Assembly (NCBI RefSeq): GCF_040958095.1
Contig: NC_091237.1
Location: 7,871,576-7,935,575 of the forward strand
Length of the DNA stretch: 64,000 bases
Source of the DNA: Procambarus clarkii
Taxonomy: Eukaryota > Arthropoda > Malacostraca > Decapoda > Cambaridae
Direction: 5' to 3'
In this document: positions 47,086 through 57,990 of the stretch, piece after piece
Numbering within the stretch: position 1 is the stretch's first letter
Layout: each line of letters opens with the position of its first letter
Notes under the pieces: generated by a model
What the model was told of the DNA's origin: nothing
The model's input: only the letters and a program-made list of their open reading frames with translations
The model's database searches: none
Position numbers and translations under genes: made by a program

Positions 47086-50000
47086 CTAAATATCACCAAG
47101 GATGCCAATACGAGAACAAAAACGCATAAGGCGAACGATATCAAAAGTATCCGAGTCACCAAGAATTCTATCGAGGGACAGGTGACCGCGAGGGGCGGTC
47201 GGAAAGCAAGACACACGCTCGTCCTGGAAGTCAGGACATTCAAGAAGGACATGCACGACCATAAGAGGGACAATGCAACTAGGACAATAAGGAGCAGGGC
47301 GGCGCTCCATCAAGTGACCATGGGTTAAGCGAGTATGGCCAATACGCAACCTCGCTAGAGCTGTTTCCCACCGCTGGTTACGGTGGAAGGAGGACGGCCA
47401 CGAGGAAACACAACATTTAAGAGTACGTAGCTTGTTACCAGTAACAGACAACCAAGAAGCCTGCCAACGGGTAAAGACTGAGGAATGGATAACCGGGTAA
47501 AAGTCGGAATACGGAATGCCGTTACGAGAGATGGGACAAGAGCGGACAGCTTCCTTAGCGGCAGCATCCGCACGCTCATTGAAAGACACGCCAATATGGC
47601 TGGGAACCCAACAAAACTCAACCGACTTAAATTTACTGTGAACGAGACACAGCCAATGCTGGATCTCGACAACTACCGGATGAACTGGATTAAAGCACCC
47701 GAGAGCCATGAGGGCACTACGAGAGTCAACAACAACCACAAAGGAAGACTGACAACGAGAAAGCAGGAGACGAAGAGCATAGAGAATAGCATAAAGTTCC
47801 GCTGTAAAGATGCTAGTCTCCGGAGGCAAGCGACACATATAAGTGCGATCAGGAAAAACAACAGAGTAGCCAACACCGTCCGCTGACTTAGACCCATCGG
47901 TGAAGACAGAAACGGAGCGGGAGTGAGAAGAAAAGTGCTCGAGGAAAAGGCGTTTTAGAACTGTAGGAGGGGTAAAAGCTTTAGTAATACGAGTCAAGGA
48001 TGTACAAAACCGCGGAAGAGGGACCCTCCACGGGGGCAAAGAAGGAACAACACGAGGAGAAACATCAGAAATACGAACGGAAAGAGAATCCTGTAGGCGA
48101 GATAACCGGACAGAAAGAGGGAGGTGGTGAAGAGGAACAGGAACCGCAGGAGGGGTAAAAGTTAAAGCACGACAGAGACGAGAGGAAGGATGTTGCAAGG
48201 ACCGCGCAAGATAGCGAAGACAGTAGCGATCACGGCGGTCCTGGAGAGACAGGAAGCCAGTGTCAACATACAAGCTAAGGACGGGAGTCGAACGAAAGGC
48301 ACCAGAACTGAGGCGCAACCCAGTATGGTGCAAAGCATCAAGACGGCGAAGAGTAGAAGGAGAAGCAGACGAGTAAGCAGGGCAACCATAATCGAGCTTA
48401 GACAGGACGAGAGAGGAATGTAAAGCAAGGAGAGTGCGCCTATCTGCCCCCCAAGAAGTATGGGACAAGACCCGAAGGAGGGTAAGGGACTTAGAGCACT
48501 CAACACGGAGGTAAGAGATATGGGGAGACCAAGACAAACGAGTGTCAAGGAATAACCCCAAAAGCTTCGCGGAATCTTTGTATTCAAGGGGATGACCATA
48601 AAGTGACAAAGAGGGACGAAGAACAACCCGTTTCCGCGTAAAAGTCATGGCACAAGTCTTAGAAGTAGAGAACTTGAAGCCATGACCTGTGGCCCAAGAC
48701 GACACGGCATCAATCGCAAGTTGAAGCCGGCGTTGAAGGAGAGGCGAATCATCACCCTGACAACAAAGGGTAAGATCATCGACATAGAGAGCGGAGAAGA
48801 CACCAGAAGGAAGAGAGGAAAGAAGACCATTGAGGGCAACCAGAAAAAGAGTAGTGCTCAGAACACTACCCTGGGGCACACCTTCGTATTGCTGAAAAGA
48901 GGGAGAGAGAGCGGTACCAAGGCGCACCCGAAAGGAACGACGAGAGAGGAAGCTGCGGAGAAAGAGAGGGAGATGACCACGAAGGCCAAAAGAATGAAGT
49001 TGAGATAGGATATGATAACGCCAAGTGGTGTCGTAAGCCTTTTCTAGGTCAAAAAGGACGGCAACAACGGAGGTCTTCGCAGCAAAAGCAGTACGTATAT
49101 AGACCTCCAAGTTCACCAGGACATCTGTCGTGCTGCGGCACTTGCGGAAACCAAATTGAGAAGGGGAGAGGAGGTGATGGTGTTCCAGGAACCACATCAG
49201 ACGAACGTTAACCATACGTTCAAAGAGTTTGCAGACACAACTTGTGAGAACGATAGGGCGAAAGTCCTTAGGGGAAGTACCCAGAGACCCCGGTTTGCGA
49301 ACAGGGAGGACAACGGCATCGAGCCAGTCCTCAGGGACTGACGACGACTCCCAGATCCGATTATACAGACTCAGTAAATACTGAGACGTGCTCGGAGGGA
49401 GATGGCGAAGCATCTCATAATGAATACCATCGGAGCCCGCCGCCGTAGAACCGCAGAGGGCCAGGGCAGAACGAAGTTCAGAGAGAGAGAAGGGATCATT
49501 ATAGGGAAGCTGAAGATGAGTGCAGAAATCTAAAGGACGAGACTCAAGGACAGGTTTACGAAGAAGGAAAGATTGGGGAAGATGAAGACCAGAGCTAACA
49601 GAAGAAAAGTGGGAACCCAGTTCGGAAGCGACCTGCAACGGGTCCGCCACAAGAGTATCATGGAGGTGAAGGACCGGTGAAACATCGGGAACGAACTTAC
49701 CCGCTATCTTGCGGATACGCTTCCAGATCTGGGCCAGAGGGGTTTCGGACGTAATTGTCGAGACATAAGATGCCCAACATTCACGTTTAGCCGTACGGAT
49801 GGCCCTACGGGCCACCGCACTCGCTTTCCGAAAGAAAAGAAAAGAATCGGTCGTCTGCCTACGGCGGTGCTTCTTCCAGGCTGCACGCTTACAGCGGACA
49901 GCCCGAGCACAGTCCGCATTCCACCAGGGAACGCACTTCCGTGGACCCCGAGAGGAAGAGCGAGGAATAGAGCGGAGGGCAGCGTCGAAGACAGTGTCAT

Positions 50001-50810
50001 GAAAAAGGAGGAGAGCGCGAGAGAGGGGCAGAAGGGAGAGGTCAGAGAGAGTAGCAAGGAGGGAAAATAGGGTCCAGTCCGCCTTAGCAAACTGCCACCT
50101 AGGGAAAGAGAGGGAAGGGCGAAAAGAGAAAAAGGAAACAAGGATGGGGAAATGATCACTTCCATGGGGGTCATCAAGAACCTGCCACGTGAAATCTAAG
50201 TAAAGAGAAGAAGAGCAGAGAGAAAGATCAAGACAAGAAAGGGTGCGAGTTCGAGAGTCCAAATGAGTGGGCTCACCAGAATTCAGAAGAGACAGGGAAG
50301 AAGAGAGGAGAAACGGCTCAAGGAGGCGACCCCGGGTATTCGTCAGAACGTCACCCCAAAGAGAATGACGACAATTGAAGTCACCCAGCAGGAGCACAGG
50401 CTCCGGCAAGGAGTCTAGGAGGTGTTTCAAATCAGGAAGAGAGAGCGGGACACTCGGGGGGAGATAAATGGAACAAACTGTGTACCATTTCCCCACAAAG
50501 ATACGAGCAGCAGAACAATGGAGAGGCGAAGGAAAAAGTAAAGGAACAAAGGGAACATCAGCCCGAATCAAGAGAGCAGAAGAATTAGAAGCCCCAGCAA
50601 TGGCTGGGGGGGGGAGAGAAAGGAATAGCCACGAAAACGACCAGGACGAGCACCAAGCATCGGCTCCTGGAGACAGACACAAAGGGGCGAAAACCGCGAA
50701 ACCAGAAGTTGGAGTTCGAGGAAATTGGCGTAATAACCTCGAACGTTCCATTGAAGAATGGACAACGACGAGAAGAGAAAGGACAAAAACAGAGAACAAG
50801 GAAGAAACAA
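47086..50810 (-). pseudogene. LINE copy 2 ORF2 (endonuclease, RT, RNase H)
   Basis: Same domain order as copy 1. The endonuclease N-terminus (SILQWNVRGYYANF) is again in a different frame from the rest, the switch falling at a run of 9 C on the coding strand (50606-50614). From there to the stop at 47086 the frame is open through RT (VPQGSVLSTT, SALYVDDLTL), RNase H (VFTDGSKSADG, WVPSHIGVSF) and CPSC...LECPDF. Apart from the C-run it looks intact, better preserved than copy 1. Confidence 0.93.
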
Positions 50811-50833
50811 AGGCGAAAGACCAACAGAGCACG

Positions 50834-51913
50834 TTAAAGAATATCAGGGTCGGGATCAGGGTCAGCAAAGTCAGGGTTAGGGGGCATGGGTAAACTGAGC
50901 AAAGACGGAGGGAAGGAAACGGGAGAACAGATCAGAGGTGGGCGGGCAGGGTCCGGAGGAGGAGGAGGAGGAGACAACGGAGAGGAGCAGTCAAGGACAG
51001 CAGCAGGAAGAGGGGGAGTAGAAAGAGAGGAGCGCACCCCAGCAAGAGCAGCAACCGAAAGGGAAGCAGGGGCCAAAGAAACCTCCATAGCAGGAACAGG
51101 GGGCGCAAGCACTGAAACGGGAGGGGAAGGAGCAACAGAGCCAGAAGGAGGAGCTGAGGAAGAAAGCGAAGCCTTCTTACCCGCCGGGGAAGAGGAAGGA
51201 GAGGAGCCAGGCTTACGCTTCTGACTTAAAGAGACCAGTGTCCCAGCAACTACGTACCGGGCAACGGATTCCAGTGTCTCAACAGGAGAAGCCGAACGAG
51301 AGCACACACGACGGCCGTTAGGAGAGCGATGGACATCCGCCCGCACCGACAGGCGGCGGGGAGAGCCGATAGATGGAGGAAGAGGATGGGAAGGAGGATC
51401 GGAGGGGGACGAGGAAGGAGACACAGAAGACACGACAGACCGGGTAGAAGGAAGGGGAACCCCAGACAGAGGACCAGGAGGAGGATCCTTCGGGAGAGAA
51501 CCCAAAGGGACAGAGGAGGGGGCAGTGGGCGCATCAGGGTCCAAGGCCTGGAAACGGTTGTGAGTCTGAGGAAGGCGGGAAGGACGAGGAGAGGAAGAGC
51601 GCAACACGCGAGCATAAGAGATATTAGCATAAGGCGGGAGCCGGCGAACCTGGCGCCTCGCCTCAGGAAAAGATAAACGCTCCCGGTGCTTCAAGTTGAG
51701 GACGGCTGCCTCAAGCTTGTAATGGACACACGCACGGGAGAAGGTAGGATGGGCCTCACCGCAGTTGAGGCAACGAGCCTGGGGAGAAGCGCACTCCGAC
51801 TTTGAGTGACCTTCGCCACCACACAAAGGACAGAGAGAGACAGTCCCGGAGCAGCGGAGGGCACCATGCCCAAACCTCCAGCACTTGTTGCAGAGCCGAG
51901 GAGAAGGAATGTA
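50834..51913 (-). pseudogene. LINE copy 2 ORF1, C-terminal part
   Basis: Begins at the truncation with IPSPRLCNKCWRFGHGALRC, followed by CGGEGHSKSEC and CLNCGEAHPTFSRAC, then one uninterrupted Pro/Ser-rich tail to DPDPDPDIL. Confirms where copy 1 lost two bases. Confidence 0.9.
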
Positions 51914-52222
51914 CTATTTTTTTATACTATTATTAAATAATAATATTATTCAAAAATAATAAATATTATTTTTAAAATATATTTTCAAAAATAATAAATA
52001 TTATTTTTAAAATATATTTTCAAAAATAATAAATATTATTTTTAAAATATATTTTCAAAAATAATAAATATTATTTTTAAAATATATTTTCAAAAATAAT
52101 AAATATTATTTTTAAAATATATTTTCAAAAATAATAAATATTATTTTTAAAATATATTTTCAAAAATAATAAATATTATTTTTGAAAATATATTTTCAAA
52201 AATAATAAATATTATTTTTGAT
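51914..52222. repeat. 35-bp AT-only minisatellite with self-complementary units
   Basis: About eight units containing AAAATAATAAATATTATTTT and AAAATATATTTT, each half palindromic. The period of 35 was measured between successive C residues (51986, 52021). It joins directly to the truncated end of LINE copy 2. Confidence 0.93.
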
Positions 52223-52229
52223 AATAATA

Positions 52230-52420
52230 TTCAGCCATAGATCTGTAATTATTTGTCTGCCATATTGCCTCCTTTATGAACTGGCGTTAGTCTTGCTTTT
52301 TTGAAGGATATTAGGGAAGGTATGACACTAGAGATTTATTGAACAGAAAAGCTATGGGTGGTGCAAGGGCATGGGAGGCACTCTTGTATACCATGCATGG
52401 TATTTAAATAGTGTTGCCAG
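52230..52420 (-). pseudogene. LINE RT fragment
   Basis: Minus-strand frames resemble the RT entry of the LINE at the window end: NILQKSKTNA... and a shifted GNMADK-x-LQIYG, equivalent to [20 protein letters not shown] of the better copy. Multiple breaks. Confidence 0.5.
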
Positions 52421-52436
52421 CTTTGGTTTTTTTTTT

Positions 52437-52930
52437 ACAATACAATACAATACAATTTTATTTAGGTAAGGTACATACATACAATAAATTTTTACAAGGA
52501 ATGGTTGACTTATAGGTAGAGCTAGTACATACAATGCCTAAAGCCACTATTACGCAAAGCGTTTCGGGCATGAAAGGCATTCGGGCATTTTAGTGAGTGA
52601 ATGATGGACACAACATCTGTAGGGCTCATCGGTGAGAGAAGAGAGTTGGGGTAGCTGCCTGGAAGATATATGGTAACATGTGTTCGAGTCTGTGGGATTT
52701 TTAGGGTAAGGTTAGCACCAATCGATGAACCAGGCCCACCCGAGTGAATCGGGAGGGCCTGGTTATTGCGGGGATGAGCATACAAGAGTTCATGCTGTTA
52801 AGGAAATAGTCGAATTGCGAGTTATTTTGTTGCCCTAGGTCAATATTGAAGTCACCTCCCAGTATGACGTGATATTTGTTGAGGTTGTTGTTTATGATAA
52901 GATTCCTTATGGGATATGGGTTTCAAATTA
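52437..52930 (-). pseudogene. LINE endonuclease/linker fragment with (ATTGT)n end
   Basis: The left end is an A/T run plus (CAATA)n at 52439-52457. Minus-strand frames: LGGDFNIDLGQQNNSQFDYF (endonuclease GDFN motif, about 52800-52870), then CMLIPAI, and later SPTDVVSIIHSLKCPNAFHA (RT linker, about 52560-52620). Resembles the endonuclease of the plus-strand LINE at 61796 ([24 protein letters not shown]), with an internal deletion. Confidence 0.6.
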
Positions 52931-54110
52931 ACAAAAATATATGCAATAAATGAAAACTAGTTCGATTTGAATCAAACTTTTTTGACTAGTTGAAAATGAA
53001 ACAGAGTTTCATCTGGTACAAGTCTCAGCATCGTGGCATAAATAGGAAGGGGAAAAAATATTGAATTATGTGTCAACAAATTTCGAAAATGGTCAAAAAT
53101 AAACATCAAAAACAAGTGTCAGCTGAAATAATATCTATGACTCTCAACTATCAAAATAGCATATAATAAATGAATAATTAGCTTTTTTAAATAAATAATT
53201 AGTTTTATTCCAGAAAAAAATTGCAAACAAAATAAAAAATAAATCTTATTTGTTTATCAGACGATTTGCATGAAACTAATACACCTGACTGCACGTAAGC
53301 CTATCTGTAAGGGTGCTAATTTTGAAGGAAATTGGTTGATGTCAACCTCGGCCACAGATGGCAGACCCATTGACTTTATTTTTTACTTATTTATTTTCAA
53401 GTAACATAAACGTTCTTATAACCTTTAATTTTTTATTGAATTTTCATAAACGTTCTTATAACCTTTAATTTTTTATTGAATTTTCATGGACCTTGTATGT
53501 CGAGTTTATGTCTCTATAATCTGTTGCCGCTCTGTTTTCATAAGTCCGTTTATTGATATTATAAATATTTATAAAGATCATTTTACTACATAATTTTTTA
53601 GGGAAACTTTGAAAATTTGTATTATTGCACTAAATACATTTGGGATATAAATCTAGCAAAAAACTGTATTATATGATAATGTGATAGCTGAATATCATAA
53701 AAATGATTTCGGTTGATTCAGGAACACTGAAAGAAAAGTTTATACTAGAGGACACAGGCAAGCCAGTGAACAATGGAACAAGGGAGTATGGAGTACATAA
53801 AATAATTAGAGTTAAAACAAGAAAAAAAACAAAAACAAATTTAAAAACCTTTTGAAATGGAAGGCAGATCTTCCCCCTACAGTGAAGATATTAAGATCCT
53901 CCTTTGTTCTAGTTCTTTATATAATTTTGCAATAGCAAAGTGCAATACATATTTATGTTTTTTAATATATTTTAAATACTTTAAGTCTTTTACTTTGATA
54001 AATATAAATTGAACTAATGTTGGTAGTCTCTCATCAACCTCTGGTAATATTTGATAGTGTTTATTAATTTATTAGTCACATACGCTAATACTAGATTCAA
54101 GTGAAAGGTA
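52931..54110. other. AT-rich unassigned DNA with a 40-bp direct duplication
   Basis: No gene recognised. CATAAACGTTCTTATAACCT plus about 20 bp is repeated in tandem at 53405-53484. Confidence 0.55.
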
Positions 54111-54119
54111 CTTAGTTGT

Positions 54120-54356
54120 GCTTGTGGGGGTTGAGCTCTGGCTCGTTGGTCCCGCCTCTCAACGGTCAATCAACCAATGTACAGGTTGTTGATCAGACCA
54201 CTCTAGAAGGTTAAGGGACGACGACGTTTCGGTCCGTCCTCGACCGAATCGGTCCAGTCACAATCGACTTGAGTATGGTCTAGGACGGGCCGAAACTTCG
54301 TCGTCCTGGACCTTTCCGTCGCCGAAACACCTTCTAGTGTATGGACTGGTCAACAT
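54120..54356. repeat. Fold-back repeat
   Basis: Arms 54216-54240 and 54282-54306 pair over 25 bp with two mismatches (GGACGACGACGTTTCGG side against its inverse), and flanking arms 54187-54210 and 54330-54356 pair imperfectly. Preceded by a GGTTGAGCTCTGGCTCG head that may be SINE-like. An 11-bp trace, CGACGACGTTT, sits at the left edge of the nested CR1 ends at 56771. Confidence 0.75.
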
Positions 54357-54385
54357 TCTTCAGCTACCTTATTGTGACTCATCGC

Positions 54386-54423
54386 CTGCTAATGTACAGG
54401 TTCCTGAGCCTGTACATTAGCAG
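54386..54423. repeat. Perfect 15-bp hairpin
   Basis: CTGCTAATGTACAGG, loop TTCCTGAG, CCTGTACATTAGCAG. It repeats the AATGTACAGG found at 54176. Confidence 0.85.
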
Positions 54424-54982
54424 AGCTCTATCATATATACACTTAAAGTTGTGAATGGCGTCACCCATACATACTCGCCTTCTGATACAATAATTTATAT
54501 TATTCACAGTAATTATCCCCTTCACAAACTTGAGGGTTATTTCTGTGTTCTACCTAGTCAAAATTAAATTATTTATAAATTTTGTTAGTATGATTTTTCT
54601 ACTATTTCAAGAATGATTAATTATATAAATAGACAAGCTTAGCTGTCATTGTAGAATAAGGCCTGGTTAACAAGCAACATATTTCTTTTTTTTCTAACAG
54701 AAAACGAGTAAGATGACTATTCATACTGCTTTGAATATTCATCTTTTTATTCATATACTCTTATCTGTGCACCGTGCAAGTTACCCATAATCGGTAAAGC
54801 CATGTTCTGATTTAACAAATACAGGATAATGATATTACAAAAATTCAACAAAATTTTATTTCTAGGTTGTATTTAAAATGTTTTTATATAATTATCCATT
54901 ACACACATATACTTATTAAAGTATATGAATTATATATACTAAAATACAAATATTTAAAAAAATAAATTGTAAATTATAAAAA
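54424..54982. other. AT-rich flank of the orphan ORF
   Basis: No ORF. On the minus strand AATAAA occurs at 54855-54860, about 125 bases past the stop of the ORF, a candidate polyadenylation signal. Confidence 0.5.
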
Positions 54983-56536
54983 TCAAATATAACGAAATTG
55001 AAACAACAAGATACATAACGGGCATCGTTCCCTGTCAGTAGGACTTGTGCTCTGGGTCATGTCAGTAATATTCTCGCTCATGTTTGTTGAATTTTCAGTC
55101 TCATAGACAGCATTTTCTATTACTTCTTTAGCATTCTCACCATCCTCTTCAGTAGATGTAGGGAGGATGCCACTGGTGGTGTTCCTCCAGGCAGCAATGT
55201 CTGCCTGGAGGTTCGGCAGGCGACTGTAAGAGCCGATGTCCAGAGGACACCGTGTGAAAGGGTCTGAGGGAGACACCAGCAGCAAATGCACCAGTGTCGA
55301 ATCATCCACCACCATCTTGGACGAATGTAGCAGCACCGGCGACTCCATAACACACTGTGTCACGCTGTCCACAAACTCCTCTGGACACTCCTCTATCGAA
55401 TCCTCGCATGTTGTTGGGAAATTGTGGAACGAGATCCCAGATTCTGCCGCTCTGAGGTTGATATTAGCCAAACTTTGAGCGTAGTTAGATATCAGAACTC
55501 GATAAATATAAGATGATTTCCCTAGAACTGACCACACTTGATATATGTTATCGATATTTGAGACGAGGTGACTGTAAGTGTTTTGATCTTCAACTCGTAA
55601 CATATTACTTACTGCAACAAAAGAAGTTGTAATTGTAACCAAGGAATTTATAGCAGCTTGGGCCAGACCAGGACACGCATAAGCCGACATCGTAGGTTGT
55701 GCAGCAACCAAAAGCTGCAATAGGTGGACGATAGCATAATACGTACTTGCAGTGTTCGAAGCACTCATATTCAATTTAAGATACATCTTTTGAGTTTCCT
55801 CTGTTTCTTGGGTCAGGAGCAGTACCAGGCGGTTGAAGAAAATTACTTCTGGTCCGACTTGTAAATTCCTCACCTGGCGGACGGCGGTCACAACAACATC
55901 ATTTAGGTGACCGTATTTATGAAGGTGGATCAGCACTTTGTGAAGTGGATAAAAGAGACTGGTTCGAGAGCCACCGGTCACGAATCTGTGATGATTTAAA
56001 TTAAGGTAGGTGCTCATATTAACCAACCCAGCAGCTACCTGCTTACCCGATACAGTATCCTGCAGATAATGTCCGGGCCATATACTAATTAAACGAAGAA
56101 TTTCCAGACGAAGGTCCACATTTGGACATAACTTGTGATCAGAAAACAGTCGTAGTGCCCAGGGTTTCAATGCATCTGAAAATATTAAACTTAGATCCAA
56201 GTTTGTTTTCTGATCCCAGTGTTTTATAAGATTGATAATATTCAAGAGGACGCTCTCCCATTGGCCTGTCATCGTAACAGGCTTCTGATTCAGACACGTG
56301 GCGATAGTTATAGCCCAAAATACTCCTAGTTCAGCTTTCATTAAGGCAAAATGTTCTCGGTTGAGATTTTGATATGCAAAAACATCAAAATTGTTTTCCA
56401 TCGATTTCATTGCTTGTGCTAATTGCGCACCAATGATTCTTGAGCTGTCGATCTTCGACACGGCTATGAGGAATTGATTGAAGTTATTGACTTCAATTGC
56501 CTTCTTTAAGTCAGCAAAATTCTGTGTGGCGTCCAT
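54983..56536 (-). CDS. Intronless ORF, 517 aa, product not recognised
   Basis: ATG at 56536 (GTACACGAATGGACG, G at +4), stop at 54983. I do not recognise the product. The protein is mostly alternating hydrophobic helices (for example FALMKAELGVFWAITIATCL, PWALRLFSDHKLCPNVDLRL, VHLLQLLVAAQPTMSAYACP), suggesting a helical-repeat or all-alpha fold. It has no signal peptide, no clear membrane span and no RT, integrase, transposase or Gag motif. The last 60 residues are acidic and Ser/Thr/Asn-rich, ending RCPLCILLF. Composition is balanced and free of repeats, unlike chance ORFs here. Candidates: a host single-exon gene, a terminal exon, or a captured or viral-origin gene. A polyadenylation-type signal follows the stop. 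Confidence 0.7.
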   Translation of the reverse strand: MDATQNFADLKKAIEVNNFNQFLIAVSKIDSSRIIGAQLAQAMKSMENNFDVFAYQNLNREHFALMKAELGVFWAITIATCLNQKPVTMTGQWESVLLNIINLIKHWDQKTNLDLSLIFSDALKPWALRLFSDHKLCPNVDLRLEILRLISIWPGHYLQDTVSGKQVAAGLVNMSTYLNLNHHRFVTGGSRTSLFYPLHKVLIHLHKYGHLNDVVVTAVRQVRNLQVGPEVIFFNRLVLLLTQETEETQKMYLKLNMSASNTASTYYAIVHLLQLLVAAQPTMSAYACPGLAQAAINSLVTITTSFVAVSNMLRVEDQNTYSHLVSNIDNIYQVWSVLGKSSYIYRVLISNYAQSLANINLRAAESGISFHNFPTTCEDSIEECPEEFVDSVTQCVMESPVLLHSSKMVVDDSTLVHLLLVSPSDPFTRCPLDIGSYSRLPNLQADIAAWRNTTSGILPTSTEEDGENAKEVIENAVYETENSTNMSENITDMTQSTSPTDRERCPLCILLFQFRYI

Positions 56537-56559
56537 TCGTGTACGAGGTTAACAATTTT

Positions 56560-56782
56560 GACGAAGGCCAACTTAATGATGAGAGCGTTATGTAAAACTG
56601 CTGTTGTTTCAGATTTAGCTACTCAGAACGAAGCGTCAATGTAGCACGGGCTATGGTGAGCCCGTAAACAAAAAATGCTATTATTTGAGCCATTTTATAG
56701 GACACATCAGGTGGGTCAGTGAGGTGAAGACCTCCGTGATGACCTCACCACACTGCAGAAAATTAAGAATCGACGACGTTTC
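56560..56782. other. Upstream flank of the orphan ORF
   Basis: Contains the short hairpin CGGGCTATGGTGAGCCCG at 56648-56665 and ends with CGACGACGTTTC, a trace of the fold-back repeat, where the CR1 3' ends begin. No clear promoter seen. Confidence 0.4.
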
Positions 56783-56981
56783 ATAAGAACATAAGAATAA
56801 AGATAACTGCAGAAGGACTATTGGCCCCTTGCGTGGCAGCTCCTATTTATTTAGATCCAATTTCATTCAAATGAATTTTTAACCTACGATTGTAACAATC
56901 AAGGGATCCAACTTCTATAATGTTATGCGGTAATTGGTTATAATTACCGCATAACCAAACGGCGACCAAAACTGAACTGAA
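56783..56981 (-). mobile_element. CR1-type LINE 3' end, severely truncated, snap-back 5' end
   Basis: Starts with the octamer tail ATAAGAACATAAGAA and UTR block GATAACTGCAGAAGGACTAT. The 5' limit near 56940 is a hairpin TTATGCGGTAATT-GGTTAT-AATTACCGCATAA (56923-56954) followed by ACGGCGACCAAAACTGAACT from further 5' in the element. Confidence 0.8.
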
Positions 56982-57052
56982 CATAAGAACATTTGAATAA
57001 AAGTACCTACAGAAAGCCTACTGGCCCATAAGAAGCAGGTCCTGTTTATAAA
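56982..57052 (-). mobile_element. CR1-type LINE 3' tip
   Basis: About 70 bp: ACATAAGAACATTTGAATAA then AGAAAGCCTACTGGCCCATA and CAGGTCCTGTTTATAA. A second insertion in the cluster. Confidence 0.75.
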
Positions 57053-57247
57053 TAAGAACATAGGTAACTGCAGAAGGCCTATTGGCCCATACGAGGCAGC
57101 TCCAATTTATAACCACCCAATCCCACTCATATACATGCCCAACCCACGTTTGAAACAATCGTGGGACTCCACCTCCACCACGTCACGTGGTAATTGGTTC
57201 TACAAATCAACAACCGAACCAGTATTTCTGGTTCGGTAACAGGGCTG
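57053..57247 (-). mobile_element. CR1-type LINE 3' end with snap-back
   Basis: ATAAGAACATAGGTAACTGC and the usual UTR and C-terminal codons to about 57222, then an inverted copy of its own sequence (57228-57247) forming the hairpin ACCGAACCAG-TATTT-CTGGTTCGGT. Confidence 0.85.
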
Positions 57248-57488
57248 ATTGTACGAATTCCTGTTCTAAACTAACTCCCCCATTCTTAATCGTTTTGCAC
57301 CACGCTCTATTTTTACCTTTAATGTTCTTCAGATCCTTTGTTACCCACTTTGGATCATTAGTATTAGATCTATTCAATTTATATGGTATACTACATTCCT
57401 GGGATTTGCTTAGAATATTTTTAAATAGATATATTTTGAATTCACATCGAAAATCCCTTTTACGTCACCAATCGCTGGGTTTGATTTG
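57248..57488 (-). pseudogene. CR1-type LINE linker fragment
   Basis: Homologous to 60553-60790 (basic linker between EN and RT), diverged and frameshifted. Confidence 0.8.
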
Positions 57489-57990
57489 CAACTGCAGAAG
57501 GCCTATTGGCCCATACGAGGCAGCTCCTATTCTATAACCACCCAATCCCACTCATATACTTGTCCAACCCGCGCTTGAAACAATTGAGGGACACCCACTC
57601 CACCACATTACGCGGCAATTGGTTCCACAAATCAACAACCCTGTTACTGAACCAGTATTTACCCAAGTCTTTCCTAAATCTAAACTTATCCAATTTATAC
57701 CCATTGTTTCGTGTTCTGTCTTGTGTTGATATTTTTAATACCCTAATAATATCCCCCCTGTTATGTCCATTTATCCACTTGTGAACCTCTATCATGTCAC
57801 CCCTACCTCTTCGCCTTTCCAGTGAATGCAACTTAAGCTTTGTTAATCTTTCTTCATATGAAAGATTTCTAATGTGGGGAATTAACTTAGTCCTCCTACG
57901 CTGGACACGTTCAAGTGAATTTATATCCATTCTATAATACGGCGACCAAAACTGAACTGCATAATCTAAATGGGGCCTAACCAGAGCAAG
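57489..57990 (-). pseudogene. CR1-type LINE C-terminus and 3' UTR
   Basis: Minus-strand frame from 57930 to 57532 (132 codons) matches the C-terminus of the good copy: MDINSLERVQRRRTKLIPHI through FKRGLDKYMSGIGW. The outer 3' tail octamers are missing. Extends to ATGGGGCCTAACCAGAGCAA at about 57970-57990. Confidence 0.88.

Larger units (their letters stand above)
47001..51913 (-). mobile_element. I-like LINE, copy 2, 5'-truncated inside ORF1
   Basis: 4.9 kb, very similar to copy 1 throughout, with the same TTAC tail. Homology ends at 51913 inside ORF1 just upstream of the first knuckle, where AT-rich minisatellite starts. No target duplication is recognisable. It is a later or independent insertion, not a tandem duplication, because the tandem-repeat remnant separates the copies. 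Confidence 0.93.
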
